From Streptomyces sp. TLI_053 (lineage in GTDB: Bacteria; Actinomycetota; Actinomycetes; Streptomycetales; Streptomycetaceae), in the NCBI RefSeq assembly GCF_900105395.1, contig NZ_LT629775.1, forward strand, positions 2,622,501 through 2,686,500: a stretch of DNA of 64,000 nt, in the 5' to 3' direction. Positions 48,597 through 55,433 of this stretch are shown in pieces (positions within the stretch are counted from its first letter, which is position 1; each line of letters opens with the position of its first letter). The translations under genes were made by a program, and so were the position numbers. Below the pieces are notes generated by a model. That model ran no database searches. It was given only the letters and a program-made list of their open reading frames with translations, and was not told where the DNA came from.

Positions 48597-49471
48597 CGCT
48601 CTCCCAGAATCTTCTCAATCAACGTCATGGACTCCTGCGGCGTGTTCGCCTGCGCCCGGAGGACGCCGTATCGCGCATTCATGATGCGAACTTCCTCCTG
48701 GTCCGTGATCAGCCTACTGCTGGTCTGCACCTCGATGTAGCCCATCTGCGGACGCCCCTTGGGGGTGATCAGCGTGAACGGCCCACCATCACCAGCGTGC
48801 TCTGTGCGATCCAGTGGAAGGACCTGGATCACCATCCCCCGAGTACTCGCCACCCTGAGCAGATATCGCAACTGCTCCTTATGGACATCCCAACCTCCGA
48901 TCGGGCGGCGAAGTACCCCCTCATCGATCACCCAGCTGAACATTCCGCGAGGCCACTTCGCCAGGATCTCCTGTCGCGCCATACGGGCCGCCACTCGCGT
49001 CTCAATCACCTCTTCGGCGAGGATTGGCTGACGCATTGAGAAGACAACGCGCGCATGATCCTCCGTCTGCAGAAGCCCCGGGATGCCGTACAGGCTGACG
49101 CAGTGGAGCTCCTGAGCCTGGGCCTCCAGCTTCGCGTAGCCCCGGAACCACTCCGGATGCCGCACCCGCGCCTTCGCCTTGGCGCTCTCGATGTCGTCCG
49201 ACGTCACGATCAGCAGCCCGCCGGCGTCGAGGATCCGCTCCGACGCCTCCAGCAGCTCCCGCTGCGGCGTCCGCTTCCCCTGCTCCACCGCGCCGATCAG
49301 GCTCTCGGTGTAGCCGACCTGCTTGGCGAACTCCTTCTGCGTCAACCCCGCCCGTTCGCGCAGCAGTTTGATCTGCTTGCCGATCGCCTTGAGGAAGTCG
49401 GACACCTCGGAGAGGTCCTCCTCCAACTCCGGCCGCACATCCCCGCTGTCGCCGCCCTGAACTTCAGTCAT
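48593..49471 (-). CDS. WhiJ-like XRE regulator with DUF5753
   Basis: DNA-binding protein of 292 aa. HTH at about residues 28-85 (LLRERAGLTQKEFAKQVGYT), then DUF5753 (LEAQAQELHCVSLYGIPGLL, ARMARQEILAKWP, FSWVIDEGVLRRPIGG). In Streptomyces, WhiJ/AbaA-type loci combine such a regulator with a DUF397 protein and an RsbW-like ATPase, and affect antibiotic production and development. All three components are here: DUF397 downstream and HATPase divergent, 127 bp away. Confidence 0.92.
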   Translation of the reverse strand: MTEVQGGDSGDVRPELEEDLSEVSDFLKAIGKQIKLLRERAGLTQKEFAKQVGYTESLIGAVEQGKRTPQRELLEASERILDAGGLLIVTSDDIESAKAKARVRHPEWFRGYAKLEAQAQELHCVSLYGIPGLLQTEDHARVVFSMRQPILAEEVIETRVAARMARQEILAKWPRGMFSWVIDEGVLRRPIGGWDVHKEQLRYLLRVASTRGMVIQVLPLDRTEHAGDGGPFTLITPKGRPQMGYIEVQTSSRLITDQEEVRIMNARYGVLRAQANTPQESMTLIEKILGER

Positions 49472-49598
49472 AACGACCTCCCCATTTCCTGGTCACGGCC
49501 GACGGGCCGTCACACGACACTTTCCGCACGCATACAAGCACTCACCGTGCCCACCGGATGCATCGTCAGCGTAAGCCCGGGGGGGCACGCTTTTCCCC

Positions 49599-50087
49599 AT
49601 GAAGTCCGAAATCCCCCTCGACGAACCGGCGCCGCGCGCCCACACCGCGCTCCTCACTTCCACCCCCAAGGGAGCCGCGATCGGCCGCCGGGTCGCCAGA
49701 CAGCAGCTGACCACCTGGGGACTCAACTCCCTTTGTGCGGAGGCCTTTCACTCCGCGCTGATCATCGTGGCCGAACTGGCCGCCAACGCCTCCACCCACG
49801 GGCGCACACCGGGGCGCGGGTTCGAACTGGGCCTCTCGCTCACCTCCGTGCGCCGGTCGCGCACCACCGTACTCCGCATCGAGGTGTCCGACTGCCGGGG
49901 CGACAAGCAGCCCGTCCTGCCGGATCCGCGGTCGTGTTCCGGCGACGCGCAGTCGGGGCGGGGCCTCACCCTCGTCGACGCGCTCGCCGACCGCTGGGGC
50001 ACCCTCGCCCGCGAGCCCGGCGCCAAGACGGTGTGGGCCGAACTCGACCTCCCCGAAGGCAAGTCCGAGGCCGATGCCGCCGCCTGA
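49599..50087 (+). CDS. RsbW-like HATPase (anti-sigma-type)
   Basis: Protein of 162 aa of the HATPase_c_2 family. N box IIVAELAANASTHGRTPG, G1-like VSDCRGDKQP, and the G2 loop SGRGLTLVDALADRWGT. Such proteins bind ATP and can act as anti-sigma or switch kinases. It is divergent from the WhiJ-like gene, as in AbaA/WhiJ loci. Its last 14 bp overlap a 58-aa membrane micro-ORF. Confidence 0.9.
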   Translation: MKSEIPLDEPAPRAHTALLTSTPKGAAIGRRVARQQLTTWGLNSLCAEAFHSALIIVAELAANASTHGRTPGRGFELGLSLTSVRRSRTTVLRIEVSDCRGDKQPVLPDPRSCSGDAQSGRGLTLVDALADRWGTLAREPGAKTVWAELDLPEGKSEADAAA

Positions 50088-50250
50088 GCGCCACTCCCCC
50101 GACACCGCGACCACCGTGACCGTCGCCGCCTGCACCGTGCTGCCGATCACGCTGCTGCTCGCCCTGGTCGCCTGGATCTACCCGGTCCTGAGCCACCATC
50201 ACCACCCGCGCCCGACCCCCGCCGCGTCCACCTCACCCACCCCTCGGTGA
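50074..50250 (+). CDS. 58-aa membrane micro-protein
   Basis: ATG 50074 inside the end of the HATPase gene starts a 58-codon frame with CGAGG upstream: MPPPERHSPDTATTV, one membrane helix TVLPITLLLALVAWIYPVL, then SHHHHPRPTP and a Thr/Ser/Pro tail. The clear helix and 14-bp coupling overlap support a real gene. It may anchor or sense for the HATPase/WhiJ-like set. Confidence 0.65.
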   Translation: MPPPERHSPDTATTVTVAACTVLPITLLLALVAWIYPVLSHHHHPRPTPAASTSPTPR

Positions 50251-50266
50251 CAGCACACCGAAAAGC

Positions 50267-50301
50267 GCCCTCGGCCCTCCCCTGCGGGAGGAACCGAGGG
50301 C
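50267..50301. terminator. Bidirectional terminator with T-run
   Basis: GCCCTCGG/CCGAGGGC stem with inner CTCCC/GGGAG pairing between convergent genes; on the minus strand it is followed by TTTT, a classical intrinsic terminator for the secreted-protein gene. Confidence 0.8.
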
Positions 50302-50320
50302 ATCCGCCGTGGGAGCGGGG

Positions 50321-50743
50321 TCAGGAGACGACCACGGTGACCTTCCACCGGGCCACGAACGGCGGGCAGACCGTGCGCGGGTCCGGCACGCAGCGGCCGA
50401 CGGCGTTGATGTCGCTGGTGCCGGCGGTCGAAGCGGTGAAGGTGGCGTGGGAGTTGCCGTTCGGGTCGGCGGTACCCGCCGTCTGGCTCAGCACGGCGGC
50501 CGTGGCGGCGGCGGGCGCGTACCAGTACCAGGTCACCGTGTAGTCGCGGAGGGCGGTCAGGTCCACCTGCACGGTGTCGCCGACGCCGACGTGCACGGTG
50601 GTCCCGCCGTCCGCGTTGACGATGTGCACGGTGGACGTGGTGGTGGTCGCGGCGGCAGCGGGCGCGGCCGTGGCGGCGGGCGCGGCGCTCAGCGCCAGCG
50701 CGAGGGCGACAGCGGGCAGGGCGAACAGTCGCATGATCTTCAT
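50321..50743 (-). CDS. Small secreted protein
   Basis: Exported protein of 140 aa: signal peptide MKIMRLFALPAVALALALSA with an ATAAPAAA cleavage region, then an Ig-like beta domain (TVHIVNADGGTTVHVGVGDT, DYTVTWYWYAPAAA, PPFVARWKVTVVVS) with one cysteine pair in GRCVPDPRTVCPP. No family recognised. GGGAGTG precedes the ATG, which lies 3' of the 770-bp gene-free hairpin region. Confidence 0.75.
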   Translation of the reverse strand: MKIMRLFALPAVALALALSAAPAATAAPAAAATTTTSTVHIVNADGGTTVHVGVGDTVQVDLTALRDYTVTWYWYAPAAATAAVLSQTAGTADPNGNSHATFTASTAGTSDINAVGRCVPDPRTVCPPFVARWKVTVVVS

Positions 50744-50921
50744 CAACACTCCCGGGCTTCGGTGGGGTTCGGCACTCGGAGCCTCCCGTCTACCGGGCCG
50801 CACCCGCCCCGGGCAACACCCTCCGCCCCCACCGCCCCGAAGCTGCGCCGAACGCACGCCCCGCACGCTCCCCCGATCACCGTAGGCGGGCCCTGCACCA
50901 CCTTTGCCCCGTCTCTCCATC

Positions 50922-50964
50922 CTCTCCGCACTTTGCAAAGTCACACTTTGCAAAGTGCGGAGAG
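50922..50964. repeat. ACTTTGCAAAGT double-palindrome hairpin, copy 1
   Basis: Perfect 20-bp arms (CTCTCCGCACTTTGCAAAGT) with 3-nt loop CAC. Each arm ends in the self-complementary 12-mer ACTTTGCAAAGT, so two palindromes lie inside a larger one. Confidence 0.9.
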
Positions 50965-51098
50965 AAGCCCAGCCACCGCCCCGCGTGCTCCCACCGATCA
51001 CCGCAGGCAGCCCCTGGCCCAAGGGCCAAGCCCTTGGACCAGGGGTCATGCCACTGCAGGCGGCCCCTGCGCCGCAGGGGCCGCCTGCACCGCCTTTG

Positions 51099-51143
51099 CC
51101 CTCCCGCACTTTGCAAAGCATGACTTTGCAAAGTGCGGGAGGG
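51099..51143. repeat. ACTTTGCAAAGT double-palindrome hairpin, copy 2
   Basis: Perfect 20-bp arms (CCCTCCCGCACTTTGCAAAG) with 5-nt loop CATGA, 177 bp from copy 1. The outer stem differs from copy 1 but is fully compensated. Confidence 0.9.
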
Positions 51144-51270
51144 AAGGCCCCAGCATGTCCACCACCCCTCCGCCTCGCCACCGTTTCACCCCTTCTCCCC
51201 TTCCACCCCTTGGCCTCTTGGCCCCTACCCCCTCCACTGCTCTGCCCTCCCCCTCTCCTCCCTCCGCTCT

Positions 51271-51311
51271 TCCGCGCACTTTGCAAAGTGTGACTTTGCA
51301 AAGTGCGCGGA
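51271..51311. repeat. ACTTTGCAAAGT double-palindrome hairpin, copy 3
   Basis: Perfect 19-bp arms (TCCGCGCACTTTGCAAAGT) with 3-nt loop GTG, 172 bp from copy 2. The outer stem again differs but is compensated. Confidence 0.9.
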
Positions 51312-51449
51312 GGAGCCCGCCGCGCAACGCGCACTACTCTCCGCAGCCCGCCTCCCCGCCCGACCGGCATGCGCACCCCACCCCTCGGGGCCTGCACCGC
51401 TGCCCGTCCGACACCAGCGGATCTTGCGCCGACGAACGGCCGCACCTAG

Positions 51450-51480
51450 GGTCCGATGTATCGACTCGATACATCGGACC
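51450..51480. promoter_or_regulatory. Perfect palindromic operator upstream of methyltransferase
   Basis: GGTCCGATGTATCG and its reverse complement flank ACT (31 bp), with an additional half-site GATACATC at 51481-51488, 32 bp before the start codon. Likely a TetR/GntR-type operator overlapping the promoter; the regulator is not in the window. Confidence 0.65.
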
Positions 51481-51511
51481 GATACATCACCACATACCGC
51501 AGGGGGCCGCG

Positions 51512-52315
51512 ATGACATTCACCCACGCTCTGACGGACGGTGAACGACATCGCCACAGCTCGTCGTTCGGCGCGGCAGCGGGCGCCTACGCCGAGCACCG
51601 GCCGGACTACGCGACCGAGGCCGTGCAGTGGGCGCTCGCGGGGGCACCCGGGCCCCGGGTGCTGGACCTCGGGGCGGGCACCGGGAAGCTCACCGGCACC
51701 CTCCTCACTCTGGGTGGACTCGACGTGGTCGCGGTCGAACCCGACGCGGCGATGCTGGCCGAACTGCGGCGCGATCTGCCCTCGGTGCGGGCGCTCCAGG
51801 GCAGCGCGGAAACGATTCCGCTCCCGGACGGGTCGGTGGACGCCGTCGTCTCCGGCAACGCGATGCACTGGTTCGACATGGCCGTGGCCGGACCGGAGAT
51901 CGCCCGCGTGCTCGCACCCGGCGGCGTACTCGCCGGGCTGTGGAACGTCTTCGACGACGGGATCGACTGGGTCGCCGGGCTCGCACGGGTCACCGGCCCG
52001 GCCGCCATCGGCCCGCGCGACGTGCCCGCCGCCTGGCGGATCGAGACGGCGCAGCTGCACCTGCCCAGGACCGGCGCGGACAGCCCGTTCCACGCCCCCG
52101 AGCAGGCGGAGTTCCCGCACGGCCACCGCAGGACCGCCGAGTCCCTGGTCGCCACGCTCGGCACCAAGGCCGGCGTGCTGGTCATGCCGGCGCAGGAGCG
52201 GGCGGAGCTGCTGGCCCGCGCCCGGGCTCACCTCGCAGGCGACCCCGCCACCGCCGAGGGCGAGTTCACCCTCCCCCTGCTCACCAGCGTCCTGCGGGTG
52301 CGCACCCGCTCGTGA
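51512..52315 (+). CDS. Class I SAM-dependent methyltransferase
   Basis: Methyltransferase of 267 aa (Methyltransf_11 type). SAM motif I is VLDLGAGTGKLTGTL, motif II acidic residue in VVAVEPDAAMLAEL, motif post-I GSAETIPLPDGSVDAV and VSGNAMHWFD, PGGVLAGLWN. Similar to SCO-type ubiE-like enzymes; the substrate is unknown. AGGGGG precedes the ATG. Strongly predicted to be regulated through the palindrome upstream. Ends at an AGTCGG-family hairpin. Confidence 0.9.
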   Translation: MTFTHALTDGERHRHSSSFGAAAGAYAEHRPDYATEAVQWALAGAPGPRVLDLGAGTGKLTGTLLTLGGLDVVAVEPDAAMLAELRRDLPSVRALQGSAETIPLPDGSVDAVVSGNAMHWFDMAVAGPEIARVLAPGGVLAGLWNVFDDGIDWVAGLARVTGPAAIGPRDVPAAWRIETAQLHLPRTGADSPFHAPEQAEFPHGHRRTAESLVATLGTKAGVLVMPAQERAELLARARAHLAGDPATAEGEFTLPLLTSVLRVRTRS

Positions 52316-52327
52316 CCAGACGATCGC

Positions 52328-52360
52328 GCGTGGGAGGTCGGCGGGACCGACTTCCCACGC
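52328..52360 (+). terminator. GCGTGGGAGGTCGG hairpin
   Basis: A 14-bp stem (one G.T pair) with loop CGGGA, 12 bp after the methyltransferase stop. Confidence 0.75.
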
Positions 52361-52402
52361 CGAGGGGAGGCGGACCGGCCAGGAGCGAGGCGCGCCGCAG
52401 GC

Positions 52403-52807
52403 TCAGCAGTACGTCTCGATGAAGAGCAGCACCCGTCCGTCCTCCGCGGTGAACTCGTACGCCTCGTGGATCGGCAGTTCCTCGGCACCGAACCGGGCCC
52501 GCGCCTCCGCCCAGGCGGCCGGTCGCTCGGCCGCCTGGAGGAAGCGGGGAAGCCACCGCTCGACCCGGTCCTCGTAGTAGACGCCCATCGACATCACGTC
52601 GGCGTCGACGGCGAGCCGTTCGGCCCGGCGAGAGTCCAGCGGGCCGCGGGTGAGCCGCCAGTAGCAGCCGTCGCCATCGGTGAAGCCACGGGCCGCCACC
52701 GGCGGAAGGACGGGCGAGCCGCCCATGCTCTCCGCCTCCGGTGACGGCAGGGCCGCCAGCGTCGCGGCGAAGGTCACGGCACGCTGTTGCTTCTTCGACA
52801 CGCCCAC
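52403..52807 (-). CDS. Hypothetical protein
   Basis: Soluble protein of 134 aa with no recognised family: a basic start (GVSKKQQRAVTFAA), a tryptophan/tyrosine-rich middle (GDGCYWRLTRGPLDSRRAER, MSMGVYYEDRVERWLPRFL) and a beta-rich end (YEFTAEDGRVLLFIETYC). GTG start at 52807, with GTG 52801 possible. Flanked by two AGTCGG-type hairpins. Confidence 0.65.
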   Translation of the reverse strand: MGVSKKQQRAVTFAATLAALPSPEAESMGGSPVLPPVAARGFTDGDGCYWRLTRGPLDSRRAERLAVDADVMSMGVYYEDRVERWLPRFLQAAERPAAWAEARARFGAEELPIHEAYEFTAEDGRVLLFIETYC

Positions 52808-52855
52808 AGGATGTCAGAACCGCTCCGACCGGCCGGCGGTCGAGATCAGCCGGTG

Positions 52856-52888
52856 GAGTGGGAAGTCGGCCGGGCCGACTTCCCACTC
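52856..52888 (-). terminator. GAGTGGGAAGTCGG hairpin
   Basis: A perfect 14-bp stem with loop CCGGG, 12 bp after the RidA stop codon. Confidence 0.8.
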
Positions 52889-52899
52889 CCCTGCAACGG

Positions 52900-53298
52900 C
52901 TACCGCCCGGCGGCGCGCGGCCGGTAGGCGTCGACCTCGATCTCGATCCGCATCCGCTCGTCCGCCAGACCGGTGACCAGCATGGTCGCCGCCGGACGCA
53001 CGTCCCCGAAGCAGCGGCGCAGCACCGGCCAGCAGGGCTCGAAGTCCTCGCGCTCGGGCAGCAGGTAGCGCACCCGGACGACGTCCGCGAAGGTGCAGCC
53101 CGCCTCCTCGAGGGCCGCGCCGATGTTGCGCAGGCACTGCTCGGCCTGTTCCACCACGTCGTCGGCGATCGTCATCGTCGGGTAGTCGTAGCCGGTGGTG
53201 CCGGACACGTGGACATGATCACCGACGACGACCGCGCGGGCGTAGCCGATCTGCTCCTCGAAGGTCGATCCGCTCAGGATCGTGCGTCGCTCAGTCAT
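52900..53298 (-). CDS. RidA-family (YjgF/UK114) protein
   Basis: Protein of 132 aa of the reactive enamine/imine deaminase family: FEEQIGYARAVVVGDHVHVS, GTTGYDY, EQAEQCLRNIGAALEEAG, and the C-terminal PAATMLVTGLADERMRIEIE with the catalytic Arg replaced by the MLVTGLA variant, so it is more like the Rid subfamilies than RidA itself. Divergent from a LysR gene 72 bp away, a common pair. Confidence 0.9.
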   Translation of the reverse strand: MTERRTILSGSTFEEQIGYARAVVVGDHVHVSGTTGYDYPTMTIADDVVEQAEQCLRNIGAALEEAGCTFADVVRVRYLLPEREDFEPCWPVLRRCFGDVRPAATMLVTGLADERMRIEIEVDAYRPRAAGR

Positions 53299-53334
53299 GC
53301 GGCGAACGCTAGGTGGCCTGCGGTGATACGTCCA

Positions 53335-53360
53335 ATACCGCAGAACCCATGGTCTGGTAT
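53335..53360. promoter_or_regulatory. Candidate LysR-type box
   Basis: ATACC and GGTAT form an inverted repeat with 16 bp between in the divergent RidA/LysR gap, similar to LysR T-N11-A type sites. Confidence 0.4.
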
Positions 53361-53370
53361 CCCTGGGGAT

Positions 53371-54271
53371 ATGGACCGCCCCGAGCTCCCGCTCCCCCAG
53401 TTGCACGCGTTCACCGTGCTCGCCGAGGAACTCCACTTCGGCCGGGCCGCCGCGCGTCTCGGCATCGCCCAGCCGCCGCTGAGCCAGCAGATCGCCCGGT
53501 TGGAGGCGAAGGTCGGGCATCCCCTCTTCGTCCGCGGGCCCGGGCGGGTCTCGCTCAGTGCGGCCGGGCGGGAGCTGTTGCCCTCGGCGCAGCGGGCGCT
53601 CTCCGGCCTCGCGGACGGGCTGGCCGCGGCGCGGGCGGTGGGGAGCGGGCGGGCGGGGCGGTTGCGGATCGGGTTCTCCGCGTCGCTGGCGCTGACCGTG
53701 CTGCCGGGGCTGTTGCGGACGTTCCGGGAGCGGTTGCCGGCGGTCGAGCTGGACATCCGTGAGATGACGACCGCCCCGCAGCTCGCCGCGCTGCACGAGG
53801 ATGCCGTGGACGTCGGGTTGCTGCGCGAGCCGCCGCCGGCCGGGGAGGAGGGGGCGCTGGGCCTTCCGGACCGTGTTCACCGAGCCGTTCGTCGCCGTGC
53901 TGCCCTCGGACCATCGGCTGGCCGCGCGGCGGACGGTGGAGGTGGGCGCGTTGGCGGAGGAGCCGTTCGTGCTGTTCCCCCGATCCGAAGGGCCCGGGCT
54001 GTACGACCTGATCACGGAGGTGTGCGGGTCGGTGGGGTTCGCGCCGAGGGTCGTGCAGCACGCGGTGGAGTGGCAGACGGTGTGCGCGCTGGTCGGGGCC
54101 GGGCTGGGGGTCTCGCTGGCGCCGGCGGGCATCCGGCGGATCCGGCTGCGGGGTGTCGCGTTCCGGGCGGTCGGGCCGGGAACCGCCCGCTCCCGGGTGG
54201 CCGTCGCCTGGCGCCGGGACGATCCGAATCCGCTGGTGGGGCGGTTGCTGGAGGTCGTCGGCGGCGGGTGA
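53371..54271 (+). pseudogene. LysR-family regulator with a frameshift
   Basis: Homology runs through two frames. Frame 1 (from ATG 53371) has the N-terminal HTH (LHAFTVLAEELHFGRAAARL, QPPLSQQIARLEAKVG) and half of the effector domain up to about residue 160 (DVGLLREPPPAGEEG). From about 53855 another frame carries the rest (FRTVFTEPFVAVLPSDHRLA, GLGVSLAPAGIRR) to a TGA at 54271. Removing one G from the run GGGGG at 53850-53854 joins them. Either a recent mutation, phase variation or a sequencing error. It would control the divergent RidA gene. Confidence 0.85.
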
Positions 54272-54348
54272 ACGGCGGCCGGGGCGGACGGCTCGCGCGG
54301 TGGGGCCCGTGGGCGGGGCCGTCGGGTGGCGGTCCGGTCAGCCTGCGG

Positions 54349-55218
54349 TCAGCCCGCGGTCGGCGCGGCGTCGGCGGTGCGGGCCGGGGTGCGGTTGTCC
54401 CTCAGGGTCTGCCGGATCCAGCCCTGGTAGGCGGAGGCGTTGGTGTAGAGGCCGGGGCCTTCCGAGCAGGGCACTCCGGGGGCGCCCGGGCCGGAGGTGA
54501 CGCCGATCAGTTCCCAGCGCCCGCCCCGGCCCTTCTGGATCTGCGGGCCGCCGGAGTCGCCGTGGCAGGCCATGGCCTTGGGCTTGGTGGTGAGCGTGCA
54601 CAGCCGGGTCGGGTCGGCGAAGCCGGGGGCGCAGTCGGACTCGGCGCCGATCCGGGTGTTGAGCTCCTGGAGCCGCTCGGGGAAGGCGAACTTGCCGTCG
54701 ACGGTGGTGCCGTAGCCGAGCAGCCGGGTGGCGGTGCCGGGGCGTCCGGGCTCGGCGATCCTGATCGGCCGCTGGGTGACGGGGCGGTCCAGGCGTACGA
54801 GCGCGACGTCGTCCTTGTTGGCGGCCGTGCCGGCGCCGTTGACGTAGCCGGGGTGGACGAAGGTGCGGTCGATCCTCCGGACGGTGCCGCCGGTCTTCCG
54901 GTGCTCGCTGCCCACCCGGACGATTCCCTCCAGTTCGATGCCCGGGACGGCGATGCAGTGCGCGGCCGTCAGCACCCACTGGGGGTCGATCAGCGAGGCG
55001 CCGCAGTTGCCGTCGAAGAGGCCGTAGTCGGGGGCGGACTCCGGGATGGTCGCCATGAACGGGTAACGCTCGGTGGAGTCACCGCCGTTGACGATCGCTC
55101 CGGCGCTGCCGGCCATGAGGGTGCCGCAGACGGCGGCGGCCAGGGCGGCGACGGTGGCGGTACGGGCGGCGGTCACGGTACGGGCGGTACGGGCAGTACG
55201 GGCGGTGCGGCTGAACAC
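54349..55218 (-). CDS. Secreted trypsin-like serine protease (S1A)
   Basis: Exported protease of 289 aa. Signal region [20 protein letters not shown] followed by [18 protein letters not shown]. The mature chain probably begins [15 protein letters not shown]. Catalytic triad in LTAAHC (His), [10 protein letters not shown] (Asp) and CHGDSGGP (Ser); disulfide cysteines in NCGASLI/AHC and DCAPGF/LCT. The GTG at 55218 with AAAGGGA fits. The ART repeats come from 9-bp tandem repeats of GTACGGGCG type. Confidence 0.92.
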   Translation of the reverse strand: MFSRTARTARTARTVTAARTATVAALAAAVCGTLMAGSAGAIVNGGDSTERYPFMATIPESAPDYGLFDGNCGASLIDPQWVLTAAHCIAVPGIELEGIVRVGSEHRKTGGTVRRIDRTFVHPGYVNGAGTAANKDDVALVRLDRPVTQRPIRIAEPGRPGTATRLLGYGTTVDGKFAFPERLQELNTRIGAESDCAPGFADPTRLCTLTTKPKAMACHGDSGGPQIQKGRGGRWELIGVTSGPGAPGVPCSEGPGLYTNASAYQGWIRQTLRDNRTPARTADAAPTAG

Positions 55219-55433
55219 GATTGGTTCCCTTTGCTCGGAATTGCCGATGTGCTCCAGCCTGCTCGACCAAGATCCACCGGACCACGGTGGCAGCCGGTGG
55301 ACCGACCCTCGGGCCGGCCGGACCGCGCCCGCTGGGGGTATCCCCCGCCCCGGCCGCCGGTGCCGGGAAAGACCCCGGCCCGGGCCTCCGCGAGGAACGC
55401 GGAGACCCGGGCCGGGACGAGGCGGACCACCCG

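Larger units (their letters stand above)
50744..51511. other. Gene-free region rich in long hairpins
   Basis: 768 bp with no credible gene; all open frames lack codon bias and arise from repeats. It contains three double-palindrome hairpins (below), a hairpin at 51013-51046 (15-bp arms, one mismatch) built on CCCCTGGCCCAAGGG, a perfect 15-bp hairpin at 51056-51088, a repeated GCACCxCCTTTGCCC, and the methyltransferase operator at its right end. Confidence 0.7.

Noticed and set aside
50922..51311. The repeated ACTTTGCAAAGT units as a CRISPR array
   Set aside because: Only three units, each internally palindromic with different flanks and about 130 bp between; no cas genes.
50877..51445. Short open frames with repeated FAKCDFAKC or TLQSVTLQS peptides
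   Set aside because: These peptides are translations of the DNA palindromes in several frames and both strands; no ribosome site or codon bias.
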